From Caldilineaceae bacterium (GTDB lineage: Bacteria > Chloroflexota > Anaerolineae > Caldilineales > Caldilineaceae): DNA of 32,613 bases. A model generated the notes under the pieces. The model saw only the letters and a list, made by a program, of their open reading frames with translations, was not told where the DNA came from and searched no databases. Shown piece after piece: positions 25,125 to 32,537 of this stretch (position 1 is its first letter; each line of letters opens with the position of its first letter). The stretch spans positions 1 to 32,613 of the forward strand of contig JAPKMW010000115.1 in NCBI GenBank assembly GCA_026645575.1, read 5' to 3'. A program made the position numbers and the translations under genes.

Positions 25125-25863
25125 GTGTCCGCCATTGCTCGGCATCATGCCCAAAGACGATCAACTGCACTCTTTCCCGTTCGGCAAGAGTCGTCAGCTT
25201 TCTCACACTCGCACGCTTCTCGTTGGCATTCATATCTTGGAGAATGGTGCGGGCAAGGGGTTCAAGCTGTGTGCGCCCCGTAATCGCATCAGCCGCCAGC
25301 AGCACTGGCCCTGTCTCCCGCAGGCGCACCAGCACAGATTGATGTCCCGGCACATGGCCGCTCGTCTCAATCAGTTCAATCCCCGGCAACAATTCACTGT
25401 CACCGTCGACCAAACGGTAGCAAAGCCCCGACGCAGACCAAGGGATGTTGAAAAAGCAAAAACGCGGGTGATTGCGCGCCGCCAGATAATGGCGCCGTTG
25501 TACGACAAACTCGGCGTTCGGGAAAAGGTCATGGTTGCCCGCATGATCCAAATCAAAGTGCGTACATACCAGATAATCGATATCGTCTGGAGCCAGTCCA
25601 AGCACAGCTAGGCGGTGGGTGACAAGGTCCTCCGCCTCATTGCGCAAGCCATGCACGACAGTCGCGTTAAAGGCTGTAATCTCATCATTAGGGAACGCTT
25701 CAAGCAACCGATTGGCCGCTTGCTCCTGCGCCCCCAGAATACCGCGCGGATAGCCGCTGTCGATCAGGACATTCTTACCATCGTCCGTCTGAATTAAATA
25801 GCCGGGAATGGCAACGTCGCCAAAGCTGGGCAACAGGCCCAGTTGGAGTAGATATAGACGCAT
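25096..25863 (-). CDS. MBL-fold hydrolase, N-acyl-homoserine-lactonase-like
   Basis: 255 residues from the ATG at 25863, which GAGG precedes by 7 bases; the ATG six bases earlier is too close to it. Metal-site motifs are present: THFDLDHAG (His102, Asp104, Asp106, His107), SGHVPGHQS (His170), AADAI (Asp192) and FGHD (His239). The second His of the canonical HxHxDH is Asp, so metal binding may differ. Length, the GHxPGH segment and the leading LIDSGYP fit AHL-lactonase-family enzymes that open lactone rings, but other esters are possible. It follows sulfotransferase copy 2 by 15 bases and is surely in the same transcript, which suggests both act on related small molecules. Confidence 0.82.
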   Translation of the reverse strand: MRLYLLQLGLLPSFGDVAIPGYLIQTDDGKNVLIDSGYPRGILGAQEQAANRLLEAFPNDEITAFNATVVHGLRNEAEDLVTHRLAVLGLAPDDIDYLVCTHFDLDHAGNHDLFPNAEFVVQRRHYLAARNHPRFCFFNIPWSASGLCYRLVDGDSELLPGIELIETSGHVPGHQSVLVRLRETGPVLLAADAITGRTQLEPLARTILQDMNANEKRASVRKLTTLAERERVQLIVFGHDAEQWRTLKKSPEFYA

Positions 25864-25878
25864 ACTCATTCCTCGTGA

Positions 25879-26814
25879 TTATAACGCTGCGCGCCCTTGC
25901 TCCAACCAGGTGCGACAATCGGGCGTCAGCACGTTGGCCGCAGTTTCGTCATAAAGCGCCAATTCTGCGGAAGAAAGTACATCTTTCCAACGACCATTCG
26001 TCCCTTTGAAAAAGAAGGTCTTGGCCCCTTCCGTCCAGAGCATCTTCATCCCTGGCTCTAACCGGTCGGCAGTGTTGCGCATTTCCCCAAGCGTGAGTGC
26101 TGGTAGCAGCGTCGTGAGCGCGTCGTCGGTCAGCGGAATCGCCAAAAAATTGGCAATGCGCTGGATTTCCCCCGCTAGGTCTTGTAATAAATCGTTGTAG
26201 TGAACAAAGAGAATGTTGGGCAAATGTCGGTACGCCCACCAGCTTTGGGTGTGGTGGAGATTGCCATAGAAGGGATACCCCTCACATTCCCAAGCAAACC
26301 AACCGCGCGTCATCCAGTCGCGCCAAAACGTATGGATGTTTTGCGCCGGCGGGAATGGGTCGCCTACTCGACCTGGCGCATTGTTAAAGAAGCCATAGGA
26401 TTCTTTGGTAAAGCCCGACCAATGGTTCCACAGCGACATCGCCACATCACGCGCGTCGCGTCCGACCACAATATAGTTGACTTGTGGAAAAAAGGGCAAG
26501 CCGTCCAGCGCCAAGTGGCTCTTCATAAAGCGCCGATGTTGCTGTGTCGCCAACTTGCCGACCACTGCATCCAGGGGAAACCAACGAGCATCCAGCCAGA
26601 GTGAGGCATCTGACAGCCCCATCTGTAATAATGGTGAGGCTGGTTGCCCTAAACAGATTAGTTGACGCACAATCTCTTGCATCCAGGTTGTACCTGATTT
26701 GATCGATGTTGTGATCACAATGTCCCCGGCGCGCGGTTGATAGCGCGCCCACCGTGTACTATCCAACGTGTGGTTTTGATAGATATGGGTAACTGTGGGA
26801 AGTTGGTCTGCCAT
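25879..26814 (-). CDS. PAPS-dependent sulfotransferase (copy 2)
   Basis: 311 residues. The motifs match copy 1 position for position: phosphosulfate loop TSIKSGTTW (36-44), His100 (FMKSHLALDG), VGRDARDVAMS with Arg122 and Ser127, and FKGTNGRWKDVL near the end. It should be a soluble enzyme that sulfates an unknown small molecule. AGAGGAG lies 8 bases before the ATG. It begins a two-gene transcript with the lactonase-like gene and faces the BTAD-STAND gene across a compact 128-base region. It ends at EQGRAAL, without the extra tail that copy 1 gained from a repeat. Confidence 0.94.
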   Translation of the reverse strand: MADQLPTVTHIYQNHTLDSTRWARYQPRAGDIVITTSIKSGTTWMQEIVRQLICLGQPASPLLQMGLSDASLWLDARWFPLDAVVGKLATQQHRRFMKSHLALDGLPFFPQVNYIVVGRDARDVAMSLWNHWSGFTKESYGFFNNAPGRVGDPFPPAQNIHTFWRDWMTRGWFAWECEGYPFYGNLHHTQSWWAYRHLPNILFVHYNDLLQDLAGEIQRIANFLAIPLTDDALTTLLPALTLGEMRNTADRLEPGMKMLWTEGAKTFFFKGTNGRWKDVLSSAELALYDETAANVLTPDCRTWLEQGRAAL

Positions 26815-26854
26815 CGCATTTCTCCTCTTTTATTAATTGTGCCGCATAGGTGAG

Positions 26855-26883
26855 TTGCGTAGTTATCCACGCATGACTAAAAT
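26855..26883 (+). promoter_or_regulatory. Sigma70-type promoter of the second BTAD-STAND gene
   Basis: TTGCGT at 26855-26860 and TAAAAT at 26878-26883 are 17 bases apart. Transcription from about 26890 rules out the ATG at 26889 and supports the one at 26943. Confidence 0.6.
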
Positions 26884-26942
26884 AGCAAATGCGCGTTCCA
26901 AAAGTGTTTCAAAGCGCCATAGAGAAAGAGCAAATGCGTTCC

Positions 26943-29900
26943 ATGAACGTTGCAGATAAATCGGCCATCCAAACATTATCGATCCAAACATTTGGGGGCG
27001 TCGCGATCCGACTCGGTGATAATCCGCATCCGCTACGTTTTGAAACGCGCTCGGTAGACGCCTTGCTCATCTATTTGGCTTGTCAGCAGCGACCGGTCAG
27101 CCGCGATTTTCTGGCCGAACTGTTCTGGCCGGAACGAACCCAGAAGCAAGCACGGGCAAACTTACGTCTGGCGCTGCACCGCCTACGTCACCTGCTGGCT
27201 CCGTACTTGGTGACTACACCACAGAGTATTGCACTTGCTGCCGCAGCGCCGGCCCAGATCGACAGCCTGATCTTTGCCGCGCATCTTGCCGCTGGCCGAC
27301 TCGTTGAAGCAACGGAACTCTATCAAGGTGACTTTCTCGATGGCTTTTATCTTGATGGTAGCCCTGCCTTTGAACAATGGGCGCTGCTTGAACGGGAGCG
27401 CTTACGCACCTTGATAATTGCCGCGCATCAGCAACGTATTGGTCAGTTGGTGACCCAGAGCGCACACGGTGCAGCGGTTACGGTTGCCCAACAACTGCTT
27501 CACCTCGACCCGCTGCATGAACCGACCCATCGGCAACTCATGCGCCTATTCGTGCAAGATGGCCAGCGCGCCGCCGCCCTTGCCCAATACGAACGCTGTT
27601 GCCAACTGCTCCAACATGAACTGGATGTAACGCCGGATGAAGCCACAACAACGCTGGCGGAGCAGATTCGTAGCGGCGAATTTGACAAAGGGACAAGGCT
27701 TCGCCCTGAGGCTCAGCCCGAAGGGCGGCAAGATGACAGGATGACATCTTCGCCAGACTCCCTCGTTACCCTGTCACCCCTTAACCTTGTCACCGCTTCA
27801 TCCCTTCACAACCTTCCTCTCCAAACCACCCCGTTCATCGGACGTGAGCTTGAACTGGCCCAGATTGCCCTCTTATTAACCAACCCTGATTGTCGCCTCT
27901 TGACGCTGCTCGGTGTAGGCGGCATGGGTAAGACGCGCTTGGCGCTTGAAGCGGCGCGGCGTCAGACCGACAATTTTGCTGACGGTGTCTGTTTTGTCCC
28001 CCTCGCCGAGGTCGGTAGTACAGCGCATGTACCGTTAGTCATTGCCCAGGCTTTGGATTTTCAAACGAGCAGCAACGATCTGCTGGCGCAGATCACGGCC
28101 TACTTGCAACCACGCCAACTGCTGCTTGTATTCGACAATTTTGAGCATTTACTAGAGTCCGCCGCCCTTGTGACCCACCTGCTTCAGGGTGCAGCACGCC
28201 TCAAGGTGCTGATCACGGCGCGGCAGCGTCTTGACTTGCGGGAAGAGTGGCTCTTGCCTGTGGCGGGCCTCGCTGTCGCCGGGGCGATGATGGTTACAAA
28301 GACAACATTAAACAAGGCGGATGAAGCGCTGGGCGAGGCTGGCGAATTGTTTTTGCGCAGCGCCCAGCGGGTCTTGCCTGATTTTATCGCCAGCGGTCAA
28401 GAAGCAGTCATTACGGCCATCTGTCGTCAGGTAGAAGGGATGCCGCTGGCGCTGGAACTGGCCGCCAGTTGGGTGCGCGTCATGTCCTGCGCCGAGATTC
28501 TCCGCCACATCGCGACTGATCTCGACTTCCTAAGCAGCCGATCACGCAACCAGCCTGAACGCCATCGCAGCATCCGTACCCTCTTTGACCACTCCTGGCG
28601 TTTGCTTACGCCAGCAGAACAAGCGCTGTTTATGCGCCTGAGCGTCTTTCAGGGCGGCTGGATACTAGATGAAGCGTTGACGGTAGCCGATGCAACGCCC
28701 GCCCTCTTGCTTGGGCTGGTTGATAAATCGTTGGTGCGGCTGAATCCTCAACAGCGCTTTGAAATGCATGAGTTGGTGCGGCAATATGCTTCAGAGCAGC
28801 TTGCCACCCAAGGCGAAACCACTCTAACCTGCCAACGCTACTTTGCCGCCTATCTGGCGCTGGCCCGCCATGCCGATGGCAAGTTGCGCGGACCCGAAGC
28901 TAGAGCGTGGTTTGCCCGGTTGGACGACGAGCAAGCCAACCTCAACGCGGCCTTGCAGTGGGCGTTGACAACCCAACGCTTTGCCGATGCGGCATGGTTG
29001 GGTATCGCCTTGAGCCACTACTGGAATAACCGGGGTAATTGGCATGAGCGCGCCAAGGGGTTGGCGCAATTGCTTCCTCACCGTCAGCAATTCGACCCTA
29101 AACTGCGCCTGGCTACTTTGATTACCCTCTACTCCTTTTGGCGCGCCTACGAAGACTTTGCGGCGATTGACTACTATTGGGATGAGTTGATGACCTTACA
29201 GCAAAGCTGCCCAGACCGACTGCTGGGTGCGGCAACCTGGTACTGGGCAGCCGTTGCCATACCTGACGCCGACGAAGCCATCGCCGCTTGGGAAAAAGCG
29301 ATTGCGTTGGCACGCGCGGCCAACGCAATGCCAGATCCAGGCGCTGAATTTTGTTCCTTCGCTGATCAGCCCCATTTGCTGGCCGTTCTTCTCTTTCGGT
29401 ATGCGATTCGCCTGACGGACATCGGTGAGTATGGTCAAGCAGAGCGTCTTTCGCAGGAAAGTCTCACCTTATTCCGTACACAAGGCAATCGTGACCTGAT
29501 TGCCTTTGCCCTAGGCAACTTGGGGCGGCTGGCATTGTTGCGTGGGGAGATTAATGTGGCACATACCCATTTTCACGAGGCGGTAAGTATCGCTGAGTTC
29601 ATCGGCAACCAGATGACATTGAGCAACTGGCAGCCGCTATTGGGGATCACCACCCTTTATTGTGGTGACACTGCCGAAGCTCAGCGCATTCTGAGCGCAA
29701 GCGTCCATCGCTCGCTCGATATGAAAAACACATTTGTCTTGGCCCGCAGTTACACCTATCTTGCGGAGGCGGCTATGTGGCAAGGGGATCTAGACAATGT
29801 GACGCATTGGTTAACCCATGCCTGGCGCTATCACGTCAATCCACGGTGGATTAAAAGCGACTTGGTCGACTGTCTCTGGGTGACGGCGCGACTGGCAACC

Positions 29901-30143
29901 GCGCGACAAGCCTACGTCCGCGCCGCTACCCTCTTTGGGCTGGCCGAGCAAATTAGCCAGCGCATTCGCTATCCGTTGGTAGAGCCAGTGCAATCTTTGG
30001 TTAACGCCGCACTGGCGACGGTACAGGCAGCGCTGGAACCAGCGGCTTTTGCCGAAGCGTTTGCCGCCGGGCAACAGATGGCGCTGGATGAGGCATTTGC
30101 GATGCTTCTGGCGCCGACTCTCAACCCGCCATTGAATTCATGA
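26943..30143 (+). CDS. BTAD/SARP-type STAND transcriptional regulator (copy 2)
   Basis: 1,066 residues from the ATG at 26943 (MNVADKS); ATG at 26934 is possible. Winged helix (about 10-85, RANLRLALHRLRHLL), BTAD (about 100-240), a linker of octamer repeats (about 248-290), NTPase with Walker A GVGGMGKT (324-331), VFDNFEH, TARQRLDLREEW and GMPLALELA, then TPR repeats. It is closely related to the gene at 9715 throughout, except in the linker, which is written in a different repeat. A block around 28437-28505 is nearly identical in DNA to 11119-11188. It is paired head-to-head with sulfotransferase copy 2, as the other copy is with copy 1, and is likely that gene's regulator. Confidence 0.93.
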   Translation: MNVADKSAIQTLSIQTFGGVAIRLGDNPHPLRFETRSVDALLIYLACQQRPVSRDFLAELFWPERTQKQARANLRLALHRLRHLLAPYLVTTPQSIALAAAAPAQIDSLIFAAHLAAGRLVEATELYQGDFLDGFYLDGSPAFEQWALLERERLRTLIIAAHQQRIGQLVTQSAHGAAVTVAQQLLHLDPLHEPTHRQLMRLFVQDGQRAAALAQYERCCQLLQHELDVTPDEATTTLAEQIRSGEFDKGTRLRPEAQPEGRQDDRMTSSPDSLVTLSPLNLVTASSLHNLPLQTTPFIGRELELAQIALLLTNPDCRLLTLLGVGGMGKTRLALEAARRQTDNFADGVCFVPLAEVGSTAHVPLVIAQALDFQTSSNDLLAQITAYLQPRQLLLVFDNFEHLLESAALVTHLLQGAARLKVLITARQRLDLREEWLLPVAGLAVAGAMMVTKTTLNKADEALGEAGELFLRSAQRVLPDFIASGQEAVITAICRQVEGMPLALELAASWVRVMSCAEILRHIATDLDFLSSRSRNQPERHRSIRTLFDHSWRLLTPAEQALFMRLSVFQGGWILDEALTVADATPALLLGLVDKSLVRLNPQQRFEMHELVRQYASEQLATQGETTLTCQRYFAAYLALARHADGKLRGPEARAWFARLDDEQANLNAALQWALTTQRFADAAWLGIALSHYWNNRGNWHERAKGLAQLLPHRQQFDPKLRLATLITLYSFWRAYEDFAAIDYYWDELMTLQQSCPDRLLGAATWYWAAVAIPDADEAIAAWEKAIALARAANAMPDPGAEFCSFADQPHLLAVLLFRYAIRLTDIGEYGQAERLSQESLTLFRTQGNRDLIAFALGNLGRLALLRGEINVAHTHFHEAVSIAEFIGNQMTLSNWQPLLGITTLYCGDTAEAQRILSASVHRSLDMKNTFVLARSYTYLAEAAMWQGDLDNVTHWLTHAWRYHVNPRWIKSDLVDCLWVTARLATARQAYVRAATLFGLAEQISQRIRYPLVEPVQSLVNAALATVQAALEPAAFAEAFAAGQQMALDEAFAMLLAPTLNPPLNS
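27684..27807 (+). repeat. Inverted octamer arrays inside the second BTAD-STAND linker
   Basis: Octamer pairs GACAAAGG/GACAAGGC (27684-27699) and GATGACAG/GATGACAT (27732-27747) are followed by five tandem octamers of opposite sense, ACCCTGTC, ACCCCTTA, ACCTTGTC, ACCGCTTC and ATCCCTTC (27768-27807). Between them CGCCCT at 27702 pairs with AGGGCG at 27722. The block is in frame and encodes a Ser/Leu-rich linker. The octamer family is the one at 1650-1689. Confidence 0.75.
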
Positions 30144-30167
30144 AGTTCCGTGACCTTGCTGTTCGTA

Positions 30168-30521
30168 TTAGACCCGGCTCAAAAAATTTTCTAGCACAAA
30201 AATCTTGCGAATGCGAAAGCGGAGCGGGCTTTCGGCAAGCGCAATGGCCTTTAGATTCTCTATGCCTGCTACAAACCACGGTGTTTTGCAGGCCGGCACC
30301 GTAGCCAACCAGGCTGGCGCCTCTACGCCCAGTTCATCACACAAATACTCAGCCGTCGAAGCCAGTAAGGCGTCCAATTGTGAATCGGCAGGGTGAAGCG
30401 GTTCTGCAATCGCTTTTATATTTTTGTAGTAACGAAAATCATCGACAAAATCCATCAGGAAAATGGGCCAGTTTTTCGGCTCCAGGCTTGCCTGCCTTTT
30501 GACCTCTTGCAGTGTGATCAT
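30168..30521 (-). CDS. Hypothetical protein, partner of the nucleotidyltransferase
   Basis: 117 residues of no family I know. It is mainly helical, with FMDFVDDFRYYKN near residue 30 and a run of Trp/Pro-rich sequence (APAWLATVPACKTPWFVAG) at 67-90; it ends in a basic segment. Its ATG overlaps the stop of the gene upstream (ATGA), so the two are translated together, as is common for toxin-antitoxin or regulator pairs. It ends 24 bases from the convergent BTAD-STAND gene. Confidence 0.7.
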   Translation of the reverse strand: MITLQEVKRQASLEPKNWPIFLMDFVDDFRYYKNIKAIAEPLHPADSQLDALLASTAEYLCDELGVEAPAWLATVPACKTPWFVAGIENLKAIALAESPLRFRIRKIFVLENFLSRV

Positions 30522-31021
30522 TGCCCAAATAACTCCTCAACAAAATATTGCGTTGCCGGTTTCACTTGGTGGCGTGGATAATACTTTTCTAAAATGGCAA
30601 AGACCTGCGCGGGTTGGGTCAGTCCTAGTGTCTTGATGAGAAATTCAATATCGGGTCGGTCGGTTGTGTCAACTCGCGCCGCCAAGGTTTTCATTGCCAA
30701 CAGATAATCCGGTTCGGGTACGTAAACTTTGAGATGGGGAGTATCCAGAAAAATGCGTTGCGGATGGTGGACAACAAAGCCCTTGACGGCATCATTTAAC
30801 CAATCGTCGCGCAGGTTGTGATTTGCTGCTACCCGTGCAATGGCCGTGCGCATCTGTTGTGTCGGTTGAAAAATCGCATCAACATCCTTTGTACTGGGTC
30901 TTGCCTGATAGACCAAACACATCACAGCGCCGCCATAGAGACAGACCTCGCCAATAATATCAAGTTTAGCCAATTCCTCATTCAGTTCGTACAAATATTG
31001 GAGAATTGCGTCTTTGTCCAC
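30518..31021 (-). CDS. DUF6036-like nucleotidyltransferase
   Basis: 167 residues with a GTG start at 31021 after AGGGAAG. YGGAVMCLVYQARPSTKDVD (about residues 29-48) is the nucleotidyltransferase core: a GG followed by a D-x-D (Asp46, Asp48) that would bind metal and nucleotide. Related families (DUF6036, AbiEii/MNT-like) occur in toxin-antitoxin and phage-defence pairs, where they may transfer a nucleotide to RNA or protein. The ATGA overlap with the next gene fits such a pair, but neither partner has been matched to a tested system. A 13-bp palindrome at 31040-31077 lies just before the start. Confidence 0.75.
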   Translation of the reverse strand: MDKDAILQYLYELNEELAKLDIIGEVCLYGGAVMCLVYQARPSTKDVDAIFQPTQQMRTAIARVAANHNLRDDWLNDAVKGFVVHHPQRIFLDTPHLKVYVPEPDYLLAMKTLAARVDTTDRPDIEFLIKTLGLTQPAQVFAILEKYYPRHQVKPATQYFVEELFGQ

Positions 31022-31039
31022 AAAACTTCCCTTTCGATC

Positions 31040-31077
31040 AAGCTGATGACCGCGTACCCCTGTTCGGTCATCAGCTT
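31040..31077. repeat. 13-bp palindrome between SnoaL-like and nucleotidyltransferase genes
   Basis: AAGCTGATGACCG at 31040-31052 pairs perfectly with 31065-31077, and CGAT/ATCG extend it past a bulge. It is 19 bases before the nucleotidyltransferase start and 26 past the SnoaL-like stop. It could be an operator for the gene pair or a 3' hairpin for the gene before; no T-run follows. Confidence 0.6.
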
Positions 31078-31102
31078 ATCGTATACGCAGGGAGCGTTCA
31101 TG

Positions 31103-31516
31103 TCAACTCAGCTTTGTGACTGTTGTCTTTATCTGCTCCAAAATATCGTCATTCGGAATGTGGTGCCAGAGTTCGACGATCTTGCCGTCGCGGACGCGCC
31201 AGATGTCGATGATCGACCAGGTGACCGCTTTGCCCGTGGCCGGGACACCCAGGAATTCCGCCTGATGGGTGGCATTGTAAGTGACATAGGCCGTCACCAG
31301 ATCATCCTCCACCACCCAGAGGTTGACGGTGGCGACTACATCGGGAAAAGCGGCTAGCGTCCCTGGCAGATCGCCGCCCGGCAAGACGCCGCCGAAATCC
31401 AGATCATGGACGACGAGATTGGGGGCAAAGAGTTCGTTGAGTACAGCCATCTTTTTCTGCGTAAAGACCTCATCATAGAAACGCTGGACAATTGCTTGAC
31501 TCGCTTGGTTTTTCAC
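31103..31516 (-). CDS. SnoaL-like / ester cyclase family protein
   Basis: 137 residues from a GTG start at 31516, chosen because AGGAG lies exactly 7 bases upstream; the longer ATG frame to 31561 runs into an inverted repeat. The NTF2-like cone fold of SnoaL proteins is clear: AIVQRFYDEVFTQKKMAVL, then a hydrophobic pocket with HDLDF, and the closing KAVTWSIIDIWRVRDGKIVE-type strand with LWHH. Family members act in polyketide cyclisation or as small-molecule binding enzymes; no catalytic claim can be made. It stands between the sulfotransferase copy 3 gene (140 bases upstream) and the nucleotidyltransferase pair. Confidence 0.78.
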   Translation of the reverse strand: MKNQASQAIVQRFYDEVFTQKKMAVLNELFAPNLVVHDLDFGGVLPGGDLPGTLAAFPDVVATVNLWVVEDDLVTAYVTYNATHQAEFLGVPATGKAVTWSIIDIWRVRDGKIVELWHHIPNDDILEQIKTTVTKLS

Positions 31517-31558
31517 GTGAATGCTCCTTGAATCTTCTAAATTACTGATGTTACGCAT

Positions 31559-31604
31559 CATCTTCTCGTAGAGGCATGATATATCGTGCCTCTACGAGAA
31601 GATG
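31559..31604. repeat. 18-bp perfect hairpin behind sulfotransferase copy 3
   Basis: Bases 31559-31576 pair with 31587-31604 around a 10-base loop that reads TGATATATCG. It lies 52 bases past the stop of the minus-strand sulfotransferase and 43 before the SnoaL-like start, so it may end or stabilise the first transcript. No T-run follows. Confidence 0.65.
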
Positions 31605-31655
31605 GTGTGTAAGGTGAGTAAATAATTCGGTAAACCGCTTCATCCGCACCGCTTG

Positions 31656-32528
31656 TTAATGCTCCAACCATGCCCGACAATCCGGCGTCAACACTTGCGC
31701 GGCTTTCTGCTCGTAGAGCGCCAGTTCCTCAGCCGAAAGCAGATCCTTCCAGCGGCCATTCGTGCCTTTAAAGAAGAAGGTCTTGGCGCCTTCTGTAAAG
31801 GCAGAAGGTTTGCCGTGGTCATCCTTCAACGCTCGCTCGCGCATGGTATCGAAGGTGACCGCCTTGGTGATCGCTTGCCGCTGCTCCTCAACCAGGGGAA
31901 TCTTCAGAAAATCGGCGACGTTTTGGATTTCCCCGGCCAGATCGGCGAGCAGATCGTTATAATGGACGAAGCAAATATTCGGCAGATGGCGATAGTCCCA
32001 CCAGGTGCGCGTGTGGTGCAGGTTCCCCCAATAGGGGTAGCCCTCGCTTTCCCACGGAAACCAGCCCCGCGTGATCCAGTCGCGCCAAAACGCATGGATG
32101 TCATCCGCCGCCGGCATGGGATCGCCCACCCGATCCGGCAACCCATTCAGGAAATCCAGAAAGCCTGGCGCGTAATTGGTATGGTGATTCCACAGCGACA
32201 TGAAGACGTCGCGTGCGTCGCGCCCGACGACAATGTACTGAACCTGTGGATAGAAGGGCAGACCATCCAGGGGTAAGTGCGATTTGATGACGCGGCGGTG
32301 TTGCTGCGCTTCCAGTTTTGCGATCCGCTCGTCGAGCGGCACCCAGCGTGGCTCGAACCAGACCGAAATGTTGCCTTCTTGTGCGCCAACTGGTGCAGCT
32401 GATGCTTGATTCAAGAGCGCCAACCGGCTTGCGATCTCGAGCATCCAGGTCGTACCCGATTTGATCGATGTCGTAACAACAATATCGCCTGGCCGTGGTT
32501 GGTAGCAGTTCCAACGTGTACTATCCAA
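31656..32528 (-). CDS. PAPS-dependent sulfotransferase (copy 3), 5'-truncated
   Basis: About 290 residues remain. Catalytic parts are intact: TSIKSGTTW loop, His84 (VIKSHLPLDG, equal to His100 of the other copies), VGRDARDVFMS and FKGTNGRWKDLL. But the first 16 residues found in copies 1 and 2 are gone. Reading back from LDSTRW gives only H-H-A before a TAG stop at 32541-32543, and the upstream DNA has no similarity to the other copies. No ATG is available in frame; TTG at 32528 stands where the others have Leu17. It is either a recent pseudogene cut by an insertion or is made from a poor TTG start. Confidence 0.8.
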   Translation of the reverse strand: MDSTRWNCYQPRPGDIVVTTSIKSGTTWMLEIASRLALLNQASAAPVGAQEGNISVWFEPRWVPLDERIAKLEAQQHRRVIKSHLPLDGLPFYPQVQYIVVGRDARDVFMSLWNHHTNYAPGFLDFLNGLPDRVGDPMPAADDIHAFWRDWITRGWFPWESEGYPYWGNLHHTRTWWDYRHLPNICFVHYNDLLADLAGEIQNVADFLKIPLVEEQRQAITKAVTFDTMRERALKDDHGKPSAFTEGAKTFFFKGTNGRWKDLLSAEELALYEQKAAQVLTPDCRAWLEH

Positions 32529-32537
32529 AGCATGGTG

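Noticed and set aside
9715..30143. STAND proteins as Avs/NLR-type phage defence
   Set aside because: Their N-termini are DNA-binding domains (BTAD winged helix, XRE), not nuclease or other killing effectors, and the pairing with metabolic enzymes points to transcription control. Defence cannot be fully excluded.
30195..30202. Single CACAAAAA copy
   Set aside because: It is one unit only, inside the 3' end of a gene, with no phased partner.
31517..31561. ATG start of the SnoaL-like gene
   Set aside because: It enters the hairpin at 31559 and has no ribosome site, while GTG at 31516 has AGGAG at 7 bases.
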